A DNA stretch of 20,763 nt, taken from NCBI GenBank assembly GCA_016297325.1, contig JAEDGW010000040.1, forward strand, positions 1 through 20,763. The letters are read 5' to 3'. The notes below the pieces were generated by a model. It made no database searches. It was not told where the DNA came from and was given only the letters and a program-made list of their open reading frames with translations. Every line of letters starts with the position of its first letter. The first letter of the stretch is position 1. This document shows positions 6,680 through 13,049 of the stretch, piece after piece. Position numbers and translations under genes: made by a program. This DNA is from Coprococcus sp. GTDB lineage: Bacteria; Bacillota; Clostridia; Lachnospirales; Lachnospiraceae.

Positions 6680-9127
6680 CTATACCTCCTTATCTGATAT
6701 TTCCGCCAATCCATCTGGCAAAATATGATGTTTTGGATCTTCTTCATTTCTTTCACAGGCAGTTATCCTGCCGTTCTCACAGTCAAGTATGACCGCCGTC
6801 TGTTTCTCCACAAAATTATATATGCAGTCTCCACACCCGATAGCCGCTGGTATATTGAACTCAGCGCATCTTATCGCCATATGGGATGCAACGCCGCCAT
6901 ACTTTGTTATGAATCCCTTTATCCCTTTTGCAAATATCCAGTCATATCCCGGATCAGCCTTTGGGATGACCACGATGCGGCCACTCACATCCGCAATGTC
7001 CTCATGATCCTCATTCTCATAGTTTTCAAGGAGAACCACCTCACCGCTCACGCACTCAGATGTGATGAAATTCGGGCGAGCCTCCCATATCTCAATACAT
7101 TTTATCTGATTTCTATTGTATATAACATCAGGAAGTATGAGCATAGCGCAAGCCTCATATCTTTCCCTGTTCTCGTCCATCACAGCCTGCCATCTCTCCT
7201 TTATCCTGTCAGGAGCCATGCCCGGCACAAGCTGTATGTCCACAGCCTCAAGATACGCCATATCTTCCTTCGTGAATCCAAGTTTTTCTCCGATCTCGAT
7301 CAGGATATCTATTGCCAGACTGAGGGACTTTGTAAATTCAAATTTGAAATACTCCCTCTCCTCCATGGAGTCCTTGAGAAAATCAAGAAAGTCTCGGAGA
7401 TTCACAAAAAAGCCTATCTCCTCAAGTGCGTCCAGCAGCCTGCCCGAATCCAGCGGATTATGCTTCAGCTCCTCTATCTTCTGTCTCTGCTTTCTGGCCG
7501 CATCACTTCCCTTTGACAGGTCAAACGTCCTCTGTGCATAATTCTCACATGTGATGTCGTATGTGCCGGATCTGAGGTGTCCGTATTTTTCATCAAATGT
7601 GACTCTGGTTATCCTTCCATCCACCAGATCCTGAAAATCTGAATCGTACTCTGATGCCACAGTATATATTGACATCATAAAATCGTCAATCTCTTTGTCC
7701 GTGAAATATCCCTTGTAAACCAGTGATCTGCATATGGCCTTCGATATAAATGCAAGTCTTGCCTGCCTTGCAAACTTCGGAGTTCCATAGTGCTTTATAC
7801 TCTCTATGAGCTGCACAAAATACTGGATCAGCGTAGTCACATCATTGTCCGCCATGATCCAGTTATTTCTGATATTCTCACGGTGAACCCGAAGTCCGTT
7901 AAGTGCCCTCAGATCCTTCATTCTGTTTCTTTTAAAATTGCAGATTGCATTGTTTGTCAGATTAAACAAGGAATCAGATATATCACGGATCTCCTCACCA
8001 CTGAAGTCATCACCTGCCAATTCCCCAAGCTTGTCCTCCGTAGAAAAATCATAATCGGAAAATGCTATCTCAAACTCTATCTTATCATGCGCCGTAGGAT
8101 CCGCCATGAGCTTCCTGTTGTAATATCTGAGGAGCTTCTGTTCCAGACGGCTGTCTATATCATCAGGCATGAGTCCCAGAAAAGATTTTTTCAGTGATAT
8201 ATAAGGTTTATTCCCTATCTTATACATCAGATCTCCATCCACATATTTGTAGCCTATGTAGCTAAGGCCCTGGTTCCATGCCCCGGACGTGATGATCTCT
8301 CTGTACAGTGAAAAATCCAGCGGATGTGGATTTTCCCCGATTATCTCAGCAGGATTCCAGAATGCCATATCGGACAATATGGTTTCTTTCTCCCCAAGCT
8401 TGTCGCACAGCTCATCATACTCCGCCATAGCAGAATCTGCAGCTTCAAATATCCTGTCATCCGGGATATCTGATCTGACTCCGTTGATACTTGCAGCCAG
8501 AGGTCTCACCTGAAATATCGTGACAACACAGTTCCCATCTATGGCAAATTCCACATCCAGAGGGTAATCCGGCAGAACCTTCTCCAGTTCTCTCATCGAT
8601 GTGATGAGCGCAGCCCAGTGCGCCGGCAGTTCATCAGGCTGTGCATTTCTCATGATATACACGGTGGTTCCGCCCCTGCCGCTTGTCACCGCATCCGTGG
8701 ATGACATGTCATAACTTATCGTGTAATATGGCCTGTCCTTTTTTAGTTCACGTGAAAATATCACGCCGCTGTAACTTATATTCTCTGTCTGCGTCTGTAT
8801 AAGTACCTGTTCGTCATCCACATCGTCCAGATCCACCCTGTACGAATCCAGAACCTGTCTCACTGCATCGATCACAGCGCTGCCATCTGCAGAATCCACG
8901 CCCAGCACGCTTTCATAATGCCCGGCATTTGACGTCACACAGCCATCCTCATTTGACGAGGAGCTTCTGACCACTATCCTCTCTCCGCCAAAGTATTCGG
9001 CAACACGTAACGCCATGTCATCCGCAGACCGGCGCAGCTCTGCTCCGGTTACGACCAGCATCTTCTCTATCTTTGAAAATTGTAATTTTCCATACAGACT
9101 GCCCAGCATATCCGCTTTAGAAATCAT
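6680..9127 (-). CDS. Glutamine-kinase-like ATP/phosphohistidine phosphotransferase
   Basis: An 815-residue three-domain enzyme of the PEP-synthase/rifampin-phosphotransferase architecture. Residues 1-215 are the ATP-binding domain (VRSSSSNED at 53-61; IFQVRPL near its end). Residues about 225-670 are a helical substrate domain with NPAEIIG, PLDFSLYREIIT and HDKIEFEIAFSDYDF. The C-terminal swivelling domain carries GGVASHMAIR with the phospho-acceptor His749. This order, the N-terminus ISKADML and the middle motifs fit, from memory, the family of Cj1418, which phosphorylates the amide nitrogen of L-glutamine via phosphohistidine. The neighbouring amidotransferase fits that pathway. The longest frame opens at 9151 without a ribosome site; the ATG at 9127 has GAGGAGG 9 bases upstream and was chosen. 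No PEP-binding TIM barrel is present, so it is not pyruvate phosphate dikinase or PEP synthase. Substrate unproven; rifampin or another small molecule is the main alternative. Confidence 0.8.
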   Translation of the reverse strand: MISKADMLGSLYGKLQFSKIEKMLVVTGAELRRSADDMALRVAEYFGGERIVVRSSSSNEDGCVTSNAGHYESVLGVDSADGSAVIDAVRQVLDSYRVDLDDVDDEQVLIQTQTENISYSGVIFSRELKKDRPYYTISYDMSSTDAVTSGRGGTTVYIMRNAQPDELPAHWAALITSMRELEKVLPDYPLDVEFAIDGNCVVTIFQVRPLAASINGVRSDIPDDRIFEAADSAMAEYDELCDKLGEKETILSDMAFWNPAEIIGENPHPLDFSLYREIITSGAWNQGLSYIGYKYVDGDLMYKIGNKPYISLKKSFLGLMPDDIDSRLEQKLLRYYNRKLMADPTAHDKIEFEIAFSDYDFSTEDKLGELAGDDFSGEEIRDISDSLFNLTNNAICNFKRNRMKDLRALNGLRVHRENIRNNWIMADNDVTTLIQYFVQLIESIKHYGTPKFARQARLAFISKAICRSLVYKGYFTDKEIDDFMMSIYTVASEYDSDFQDLVDGRITRVTFDEKYGHLRSGTYDITCENYAQRTFDLSKGSDAARKQRQKIEELKHNPLDSGRLLDALEEIGFFVNLRDFLDFLKDSMEEREYFKFEFTKSLSLAIDILIEIGEKLGFTKEDMAYLEAVDIQLVPGMAPDRIKERWQAVMDENRERYEACAMLILPDVIYNRNQIKCIEIWEARPNFITSECVSGEVVLLENYENEDHEDIADVSGRIVVIPKADPGYDWIFAKGIKGFITKYGGVASHMAIRCAEFNIPAAIGCGDCIYNFVEKQTAVILDCENGRITACERNEEDPKHHILPDGLAEISDKEV

Positions 9128-9160
9128 AACAAAATTCCTCCTCTGACTCATACATTAAGA

Positions 9161-9196
9161 AAGCTGCACTTTAGATTGTATACTAAAGTGCAGCTT
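9161..9196 (-). terminator. Perfect 14-base-pair hairpin after the nitroreductase gene
   Basis: AAGCTGCACTTTAG (9161-9174) pairs without mismatch with its complement at 9183-9196, around an 8-base loop. On the minus strand it is followed by TTTCTTAAT, a weak T run. It lies 41 bases after the nitroreductase stop and is probably a partial terminator or mRNA-stabilising hairpin. The loop holds a -10-like element. Confidence 0.6.
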
Positions 9197-9203
9197 ACAT
9201 CAA
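9175..9203 (-). promoter_or_regulatory. Candidate promoter of the kinase-amidotransferase operon
   Basis: On the minus strand TTGATG (9198-9203) and TACAAT (9175-9180) lie exactly 17 bases apart. The -10 falls in the hairpin loop and one arm of the hairpin forms most of the spacer, so an RNA started here (about 9168) would lack the first arm. An alternative TTGTATAAT further upstream lacks a clear -35. Confidence 0.45.
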
Positions 9204-9237
9204 ATTCAACAAAATATGTAATTATACAAGATAAATC

Positions 9238-9780
9238 TTACTTTATGACAAGCAGATCATCCACCGATTTTCTAGGTGGCATATCCGGTGCAAATGCAGG
9301 ATATCCCAGAGCTACAACTGTGGCAACCGTCTGTCCCTCAGGTATGCCCACGATATCAGCTACCTTTGCGTCATCAAATATTCCGAGGATAACGGTGCCG
9401 ACTCCCTTCTCATGTGCTGCAAGACAGAACGTCTGTGTTGCGATTCCGGCATCGAACATCTCCCAGCGGTCTTTCTTGCTTGTGCTGTAATCACCGTTCT
9501 TCTCAAATCCGCAGATCCCATCCTTATATGTGACAACCATAAGCTGCTTTGCCCTGCTCACAGTCTTCTGGTTAAGAGGAAAATCCATAACTCCCTCAGC
9601 CGCTATACGGGCTATCACATCCGCATCCTCAACAAGTGTATATCTTATAACCTGTGTATTCTTCCATGATGGCGCATAGGATGCAAGCTCCACTATCTCT
9701 CTGACAGTCTCCGCAGGCACCATCTCATCTGTAAACTTCCTCACACTTCTTCGTGTCTTAATGCACTCTATTGCGTCCAT
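9238..9780 (-). CDS. Nitroreductase-family flavoprotein
   Basis: A 180-residue protein of the FMN-dependent nitroreductase superfamily (NfsB/NADH-oxidase-like fold), which normally works as a homodimer transferring electrons from NAD(P)H to nitro compounds, quinones or flavins. Visible signatures: RRSVRKF (10-16), contacting FMN phosphate; SYAPSWKNTQ (34-43); the GIATQTFCLAAHEKGVGTVI helix; and VVALGYP. GAGGAGG lies 10 bases before the ATG. It follows the C39-like gene by 29 bases with no terminator between, so the two are probably co-transcribed. The physiological substrate cannot be told from sequence. No missing motif was noted. Confidence 0.88.
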   Translation of the reverse strand: MDAIECIKTRRSVRKFTDEMVPAETVREIVELASYAPSWKNTQVIRYTLVEDADVIARIAAEGVMDFPLNQKTVSRAKQLMVVTYKDGICGFEKNGDYSTSKKDRWEMFDAGIATQTFCLAAHEKGVGTVILGIFDDAKVADIVGIPEGQTVATVVALGYPAFAPDMPPRKSVDDLLVIK

Positions 9781-9809
9781 AGTCTTTGTTCCTCCTCATG
9801 CTTATATTA

Positions 9810-10523
9810 TCAGAGCAAGCCCTGAATATACAGTATTCCGCTTGTGATCTTGTCACCCACGTTGTTCACGTAGTCCCTGTACTCCTTATAATCTATATAA
9901 TACTTCTTTCCCCACGAAGATACAACTAAATATTCTCTGCCTTTCACAGTCTCTACTCCTGTGACGGTGACATAATGTGAATGAACTTCTCCTCTGTGTG
10001 ACTCCTTCATCACACCGTCCTTCTCAACGTAGAATCTGATGCCCTTATTTCCAAATGGGTTATACCTGTTCTGACCTATGGCAAGAATAACCGGCTTGTT
10101 CTTCCTGATGAGATGCCTTATATCCTTCATCATGGCCTCATCTGACTGGAACATCTTCCACTTTGCCTTGAGTCCTATATCATTCAGCATGAAATATCTG
10201 TTCATCGTATGTTTCATAGCTATGCCCAACATACCCTTATGCATGAGAAGTATCACATAATGAATATAGAAGAACCTGACAAATTCCAGGTAATCATTCT
10301 TGTTGTACAGCCCCTTCGGCTTGTTGATCTTTCTTATGGCATCCGTCATCATATTCGGATTCTGCTCCGCAAGGTATATACAAAGATCTGCCATAGCGAT
10401 GACACCGCAGCCAACCTTCTGCATCTTTCTGGACTTTGACCAGTTCTGGTTGCCGCCATAACTCACAAGATTCATATTCTTTATCTTCACATAATCTCTA
10501 TTAGTCAAATATATGTTATCCAT
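9810..10523 (-). CDS. C39-like (papain-fold) cysteine peptidase-like protein
   Basis: A 238-residue protein with the pattern of C39-like peptidases: oxyanion Gln26 in GGNQNW, nucleophile Cys39 in VGCGVIAMAD, catalytic His183 in HSHYVTVTG, and a following VVSSWGKKYYIDY strand that can supply the third residue. No signal peptide or ABC-transporter partner is present, so a cytoplasmic protein is likely; whether it cleaves peptides is unknown. The frame could open further upstream at TTG 10613 or ATG 10610, but that stretch contains an excellent promoter (10585-10613), so those codons would not be transcribed from it. The ATG at 10523 has GGAAAGGA 5 bases upstream and was chosen. ATG 10586 is a less likely option, as it overlaps the -10. 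The nitroreductase gene follows. Confidence 0.65.
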   Translation of the reverse strand: MDNIYLTNRDYVKIKNMNLVSYGGNQNWSKSRKMQKVGCGVIAMADLCIYLAEQNPNMMTDAIRKINKPKGLYNKNDYLEFVRFFYIHYVILLMHKGMLGIAMKHTMNRYFMLNDIGLKAKWKMFQSDEAMMKDIRHLIRKNKPVILAIGQNRYNPFGNKGIRFYVEKDGVMKESHRGEVHSHYVTVTGVETVKGREYLVVSSWGKKYYIDYKEYRDYVNNVGDKITSGILYIQGLL

Positions 10524-10569
10524 ATCTATCCTTTCCAGCGCACTGCGCCCACATTCCTGCCATATACAT
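10516..10569 (-). CDS. Possible 17-residue leader peptide before the C39-like gene
   Basis: In the leader from the proximal promoter, ATG at 10569 opens a 17-codon frame (MYMAGMWAQCAGKDRYG) whose TAA ends inside the first codons of the C39-like gene. An in-frame ATG at 10563 has AAGGG 6 bases upstream, giving 15 residues. The overlap would allow coupling. Expression is unproven. Confidence 0.22.
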   Translation of the reverse strand: MYMAGMWAQCAGKDRYG

Positions 10570-10584
10570 CCCTTAGTGTGTTTC

Positions 10585-10613
10585 ATTATATCACGAATCA
10601 AATCTGACATCAA
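10585..10613 (-). promoter_or_regulatory. Proximal promoter of the C39-like/nitroreductase operon
   Basis: On the minus strand TTGATG (10608-10613) and TATAAT (10585-10590) are separated by 17 bases, with an extended -10 TGATATAAT. The start would be near 10578, 55 bases before the chosen ATG. Confidence 0.7.
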
Positions 10614-10618
10614 GCATT

Positions 10619-10633
10619 CTTAACTGTGTTAAG
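10619..10633. promoter_or_regulatory. Palindrome between tandem promoters, possible operator
   Basis: CTTAAC-TGT-GTTAAG is a perfect 15-base palindrome at the predicted start of the distal promoter and 5 bases upstream of the proximal -35. A second inverted repeat, GTAGT/ACTAC (10633-10637 with 10645-10649), abuts it. The placement fits a regulator site; no regulator gene is nearby. Confidence 0.4.
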
Positions 10634-10637
10634 TAGT

Positions 10638-10667
10638 ATTAAAAACTACATAATATTTTTCTGTCAA
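10638..10667 (-). promoter_or_regulatory. Distal promoter of the C39-like/nitroreductase operon
   Basis: On the minus strand a consensus TTGACA (10662-10667) and TTTAAT (10638-10643, five of six) are separated by 18 bases. The start would be near 10631, inside the palindrome at 10619-10633. Confidence 0.5.
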
Positions 10668-10712
10668 AACACAGTTTAGTATGTGTTTTTCACGCAGATT
10701 TATAATTACTTC

Positions 10713-10741
10713 TTTACTTTTTTTCCCGTATTTGATATAAG
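10713..10741 (+). promoter_or_regulatory. rnpB promoter
   Basis: On the plus strand TTTACT (10713-10718) and TATAAG (10736-10741) are 17 bases apart, with an extended -10 TGATATAAG. The expected start, 10747-10748, coincides with the first paired base of the RNase P RNA. Confidence 0.75.
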
Positions 10742-10747
10742 AATATA

Positions 10748-11107
10748 GGAGTCAGATAAGTGATCGCGGCTGCATTATATGCAGGTGAGGAAAGTCCGGG
10801 CTTCATAGGGCAGGATGCCGGATAACGTCCGGTGGAGGCGACTCCCAGGCCAGTGCAACAGAAATAAACCGCCATATTCATATGGTAAGGGTGGAAAGGC
10901 GAGGTAAGAGCTCACCGCTGTCGTGGTAACATGGCAGGCTCTGTAAACCCCATCCGAAGCAAGACCAAACGCGAACTTTCTCCGGAAAGTTCATGGAATG
11001 ATACAGTTGCCCGCTGCATTCCAGGTAGGTTGCTTGAGGTCTATGGCAACATAGATCCTAGATAGATGATCACTCTCGACATAACCCGGCTTACAGTCCG
11101 GCTCCAC
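10748..11107 (+). ncRNA. rnpB: RNase P RNA, catalytic subunit (type A-like)
   Basis: The catalytic RNA that matures tRNA 5' ends. Universal core elements are clear: GAGGAAAGTCCGGGCT at about 10787 (P4/CR I region), CAGTGCAACAGAAA (10852-10865), GGTAAGAGCTCACC (10903-10916), GCAAGACCAAAC (CR III) and the 3' core GATAGATGATCAC followed by ACATAACCCGGCTTA, which pairs in P4 and the closing helix. GGAGTC at the 5' end (10748-10753) pairs with GGCTCC (11100-11105) as part of P1. The length, about 360, and P1 closure fit type A rather than Bacillus type B; this is judged by eye. Ends are good to a few bases. Confidence 0.95.
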
Positions 11108-11118
11108 AAAATAAAACA

Positions 11119-11167
11119 CAGTAAAAGGCTGAACAGATATCCATATATCCGTTCAGCCTTTTTACTG
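11119..11167 (+). terminator. Bidirectional terminator between rnpB and the nucleoside kinase gene
   Basis: A strong stem begins CAGTAAAAGGCTGAAC (11119-11134) and ends GTTCAGCCTTTTTACTG (11151-11167), with a further AT-rich helix inside. The arms end in T runs on either strand, so it can stop rnpB on the plus strand and the kinase gene on the minus strand. Confidence 0.85.
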
Positions 11168-11229
11168 TATATAGAAATATTTATTTGTGTACTTAAATAT
11201 TGCCAGGTATCACATGTCACTATTCCGGA

Positions 11230-12261
11230 TCATATTCTAAAGCATCCACCACCTATAAATTCCCTGATGATGGAGTTTAATGGAATATATCTTGTGTCAA
11301 TATCACAGAACATATCCATAAATCCGAGAAGTCTTCTTGCCTCATCGTAGTATTCTGATGATTCAGGCACAGCCGCCAGCAAAGGTCTGGCAGAACTTCT
11401 TATCGCTGTATACTCATACAGAAGTCCCGAATTGAACATGACATCTGCCTCTTTCTCATACGGGAAGATATGTTTCTCCTCACCAGCTCTCACAGACTTC
11501 CACATAGAAAGAGTTTTCTCAACATCATTTCCCCTTGTCCTGTAATCCCTGACCATTCGTCTGAGCAACCGGCTGTCAATGGTGGACACCTTCACAGGCT
11601 CCTGTCCCTCTTTGTTGATATATAACTGGTTCAGCGGACTGATATATATCTTATATTTGTCCGAATCATCCAGCATATATGTCATCCGTGGATTCAGGGA
11701 ATGGATTCCTTCCATGATGATGACATCGCTGTCATCTATCTGCAGGAAATCACCATGGTACTCCCGCTCGCCAACCTTGAAGTTGAACACAGGTAGCTCG
11801 ATCCGCTCACCGGATAGAAGTGCTGTCATATCCCGGTTGAGTTTTTCAAGATCCATGGCTTCCAGACATTCAAAATCATAATTGCCGTTCTCGTCCTTTG
11901 GATTATCCTTCCGGTCGACAAAATAATTATCCGCTGCTATGGCATGAGGCACCAATCCCAGGGATCTGAGCTGTATGCTGAGTCTGTGCGAAAAAGTTGT
12001 CTTTCCTGCCGAGCTCGGTCCGGATATGAGAATGATCTTCTTCCTCTGTCCTGCGATCTTTTTTGCTATCTCATATATGCAGTTGCTCTGCATGGCCTCA
12101 CACACAAGTATAAGTTCCATGCTGTTATCCGAAGACGCCATGGCATTCAATTTATCCACCGAGTCTATACCGACTTTTCTAGCCCACTCCTTTGCCAGAA
12201 GTTTCAGCGAGTCAACGCTTTTTCCGTCATCCGGAGTTTTCTTCAGATTCTGATCTTCCAT
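11230..12261 (-). CDS. Short nucleoside (uridine) kinase-like protein without TGS domain
   Basis: A 343-residue P-loop kinase close to the C-terminal half of the Firmicutes 'nucleoside kinase / uridine kinase' proteins. Walker A GPSSAGKT is at 81-88; AADNYFVDRKDNPKDENGNY, a Walker-B-like VIIMEGIHSLNP and the C-terminal NSIIREFIGGGCF follow. Family members of about 550 residues also carry an N-terminal TGS and threonyl-tRNA-synthetase-like half; here only the linker helix (CEAMQSNCIYEIAKKIAG) precedes the kinase. The missing part is not in another frame, because trmK ends 18 bases upstream. The longest frame begins at a TTG (12276); ATG 12261 with GGGAGT 8-9 bases upstream is preferred. Nucleoside phosphorylation is assumed from the family. 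Confidence 0.8.
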   Translation of the reverse strand: MEDQNLKKTPDDGKSVDSLKLLAKEWARKVGIDSVDKLNAMASSDNSMELILVCEAMQSNCIYEIAKKIAGQRKKIILISGPSSAGKTTFSHRLSIQLRSLGLVPHAIAADNYFVDRKDNPKDENGNYDFECLEAMDLEKLNRDMTALLSGERIELPVFNFKVGEREYHGDFLQIDDSDVIIMEGIHSLNPRMTYMLDDSDKYKIYISPLNQLYINKEGQEPVKVSTIDSRLLRRMVRDYRTRGNDVEKTLSMWKSVRAGEEKHIFPYEKEADVMFNSGLLYEYTAIRSSARPLLAAVPESSEYYDEARRLLGFMDMFCDIDTRYIPLNSIIREFIGGGCFRI

Positions 12262-12279
12262 AAACACAACTCCCAATCA

Positions 12280-13002
12280 TCATATATATTCCAGTGCCTT
12301 ATCTATACAATCAAGCTCGTATTCAAGCTCCGCCGCCCGTCTTGCAGCGTTCTCCGTATCACTTTTGCGCAGTCCCGAAACTATCGCTTTAAGCGATTCC
12401 TTTTTTCCGTGAAGATACTCACCGAGCACTTTATCGTGCCTGTTCATGAGTGCATATCCATATTTGTAATATATGTCTGAGATTTCAGACTTATTACGCC
12501 ATTCCTCAGCATCCGCATGTGTCACATCTATATTCATGACAACATAATATTTGCCGGCATCTACCAGCATGCGTTCATCAACTATCGTCCAGCCATGGCC
12601 GTATACATATCTCCTGACATGCTCTATCTCCGACTGTGGCTGGAGGACTATCTGCTTTGCCTGTTCCACCACGTCCATTCCTGAGTCCAGGATATCAGTC
12701 ATGAGCATTCCACCCATACCTGCAATAATTATACTGTCCACTTCCCCGGATTTAACCGTGGAAAGTCCATCTCCAAGCCTCAGATCTATCCGGTCTCCAT
12801 ATCCCCATTTGTCGATATTCTCCTTGGCTATAGCACAAGGACCGGTTCTAACATCCGATGCTATGACCCGGTCCGATATACCATTTGCCACAAGATATAT
12901 AGACACAAATGCGTGATCGCAGCCTATATCACATACCCGGCCGCCGGCATTTACCATATCAGCAACCGTCTTCATTCTGAGTGATAATTCTATATCTTTC
13001 AT
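12280..13002 (-). CDS. trmK: tRNA (adenine22-N1)-methyltransferase TrmK
   Basis: A 240-residue SAM-dependent Rossmann methyltransferase that makes m1A22 in tRNA. Motif I is VCDIGCDHA (23-31); the family-specific IIIAGMGGML (about 91-100) and LQPQ follow, then a helical C-terminal domain. It lies directly after rpoD, the usual place in Clostridia. The frame opens at a GTG (13044) that lacks a ribosome site. ATG 13002 gives the usual family N-terminus (LS.R...VADMV) and was chosen, although its ribosome site (AAGAGAG, far upstream) is weak, so start confidence is moderate. The gap to rpoD is 47 bases with no terminator, so it is probably in the rpoD operon. Confidence 0.9.
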   Translation of the reverse strand: MKDIELSLRMKTVADMVNAGGRVCDIGCDHAFVSIYLVANGISDRVIASDVRTGPCAIAKENIDKWGYGDRIDLRLGDGLSTVKSGEVDSIIIAGMGGMLMTDILDSGMDVVEQAKQIVLQPQSEIEHVRRYVYGHGWTIVDERMLVDAGKYYVVMNIDVTHADAEEWRNKSEISDIYYKYGYALMNRHDKVLGEYLHGKKESLKAIVSGLRKSDTENAARRAAELEYELDCIDKALEYI

Positions 13003-13049
13003 ATATCTTTTTACATTCTCTCTTATCTGTATTTTGTATTGCACTCAAA

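Noticed and set aside
6725..7516. Long plus-strand frames opposite the kinase gene
   Set aside because: Composition and lack of start signals mark them as shadows; the minus-strand frame has clear domains throughout.
6680..9127. Reading the large enzyme as PEP synthase or pyruvate phosphate dikinase
   Set aside because: The C-terminal PEP-binding barrel is missing and the phosphohistidine domain is at the very end, as in Cj1418 and rifampin phosphotransferase types.
9128..9151. Start of the kinase at ATG 9151
   Set aside because: No ribosome site precedes it, whereas GAGGAGG lies within these codons at the right distance from ATG 9127.
10666..10689. AAAACACA/TGTGTTTT hairpin as a plus-strand terminator
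   Set aside because: No plus-strand gene lies upstream of it, and its arm overlaps the consensus -35 of the distal promoter on the other strand.
11230..12276. Frameshift or pseudogene explanation for the short nucleoside kinase
   Set aside because: The kinase frame is intact with a ribosome site, and the upstream space is filled by trmK, so no decayed N-terminal half is present.
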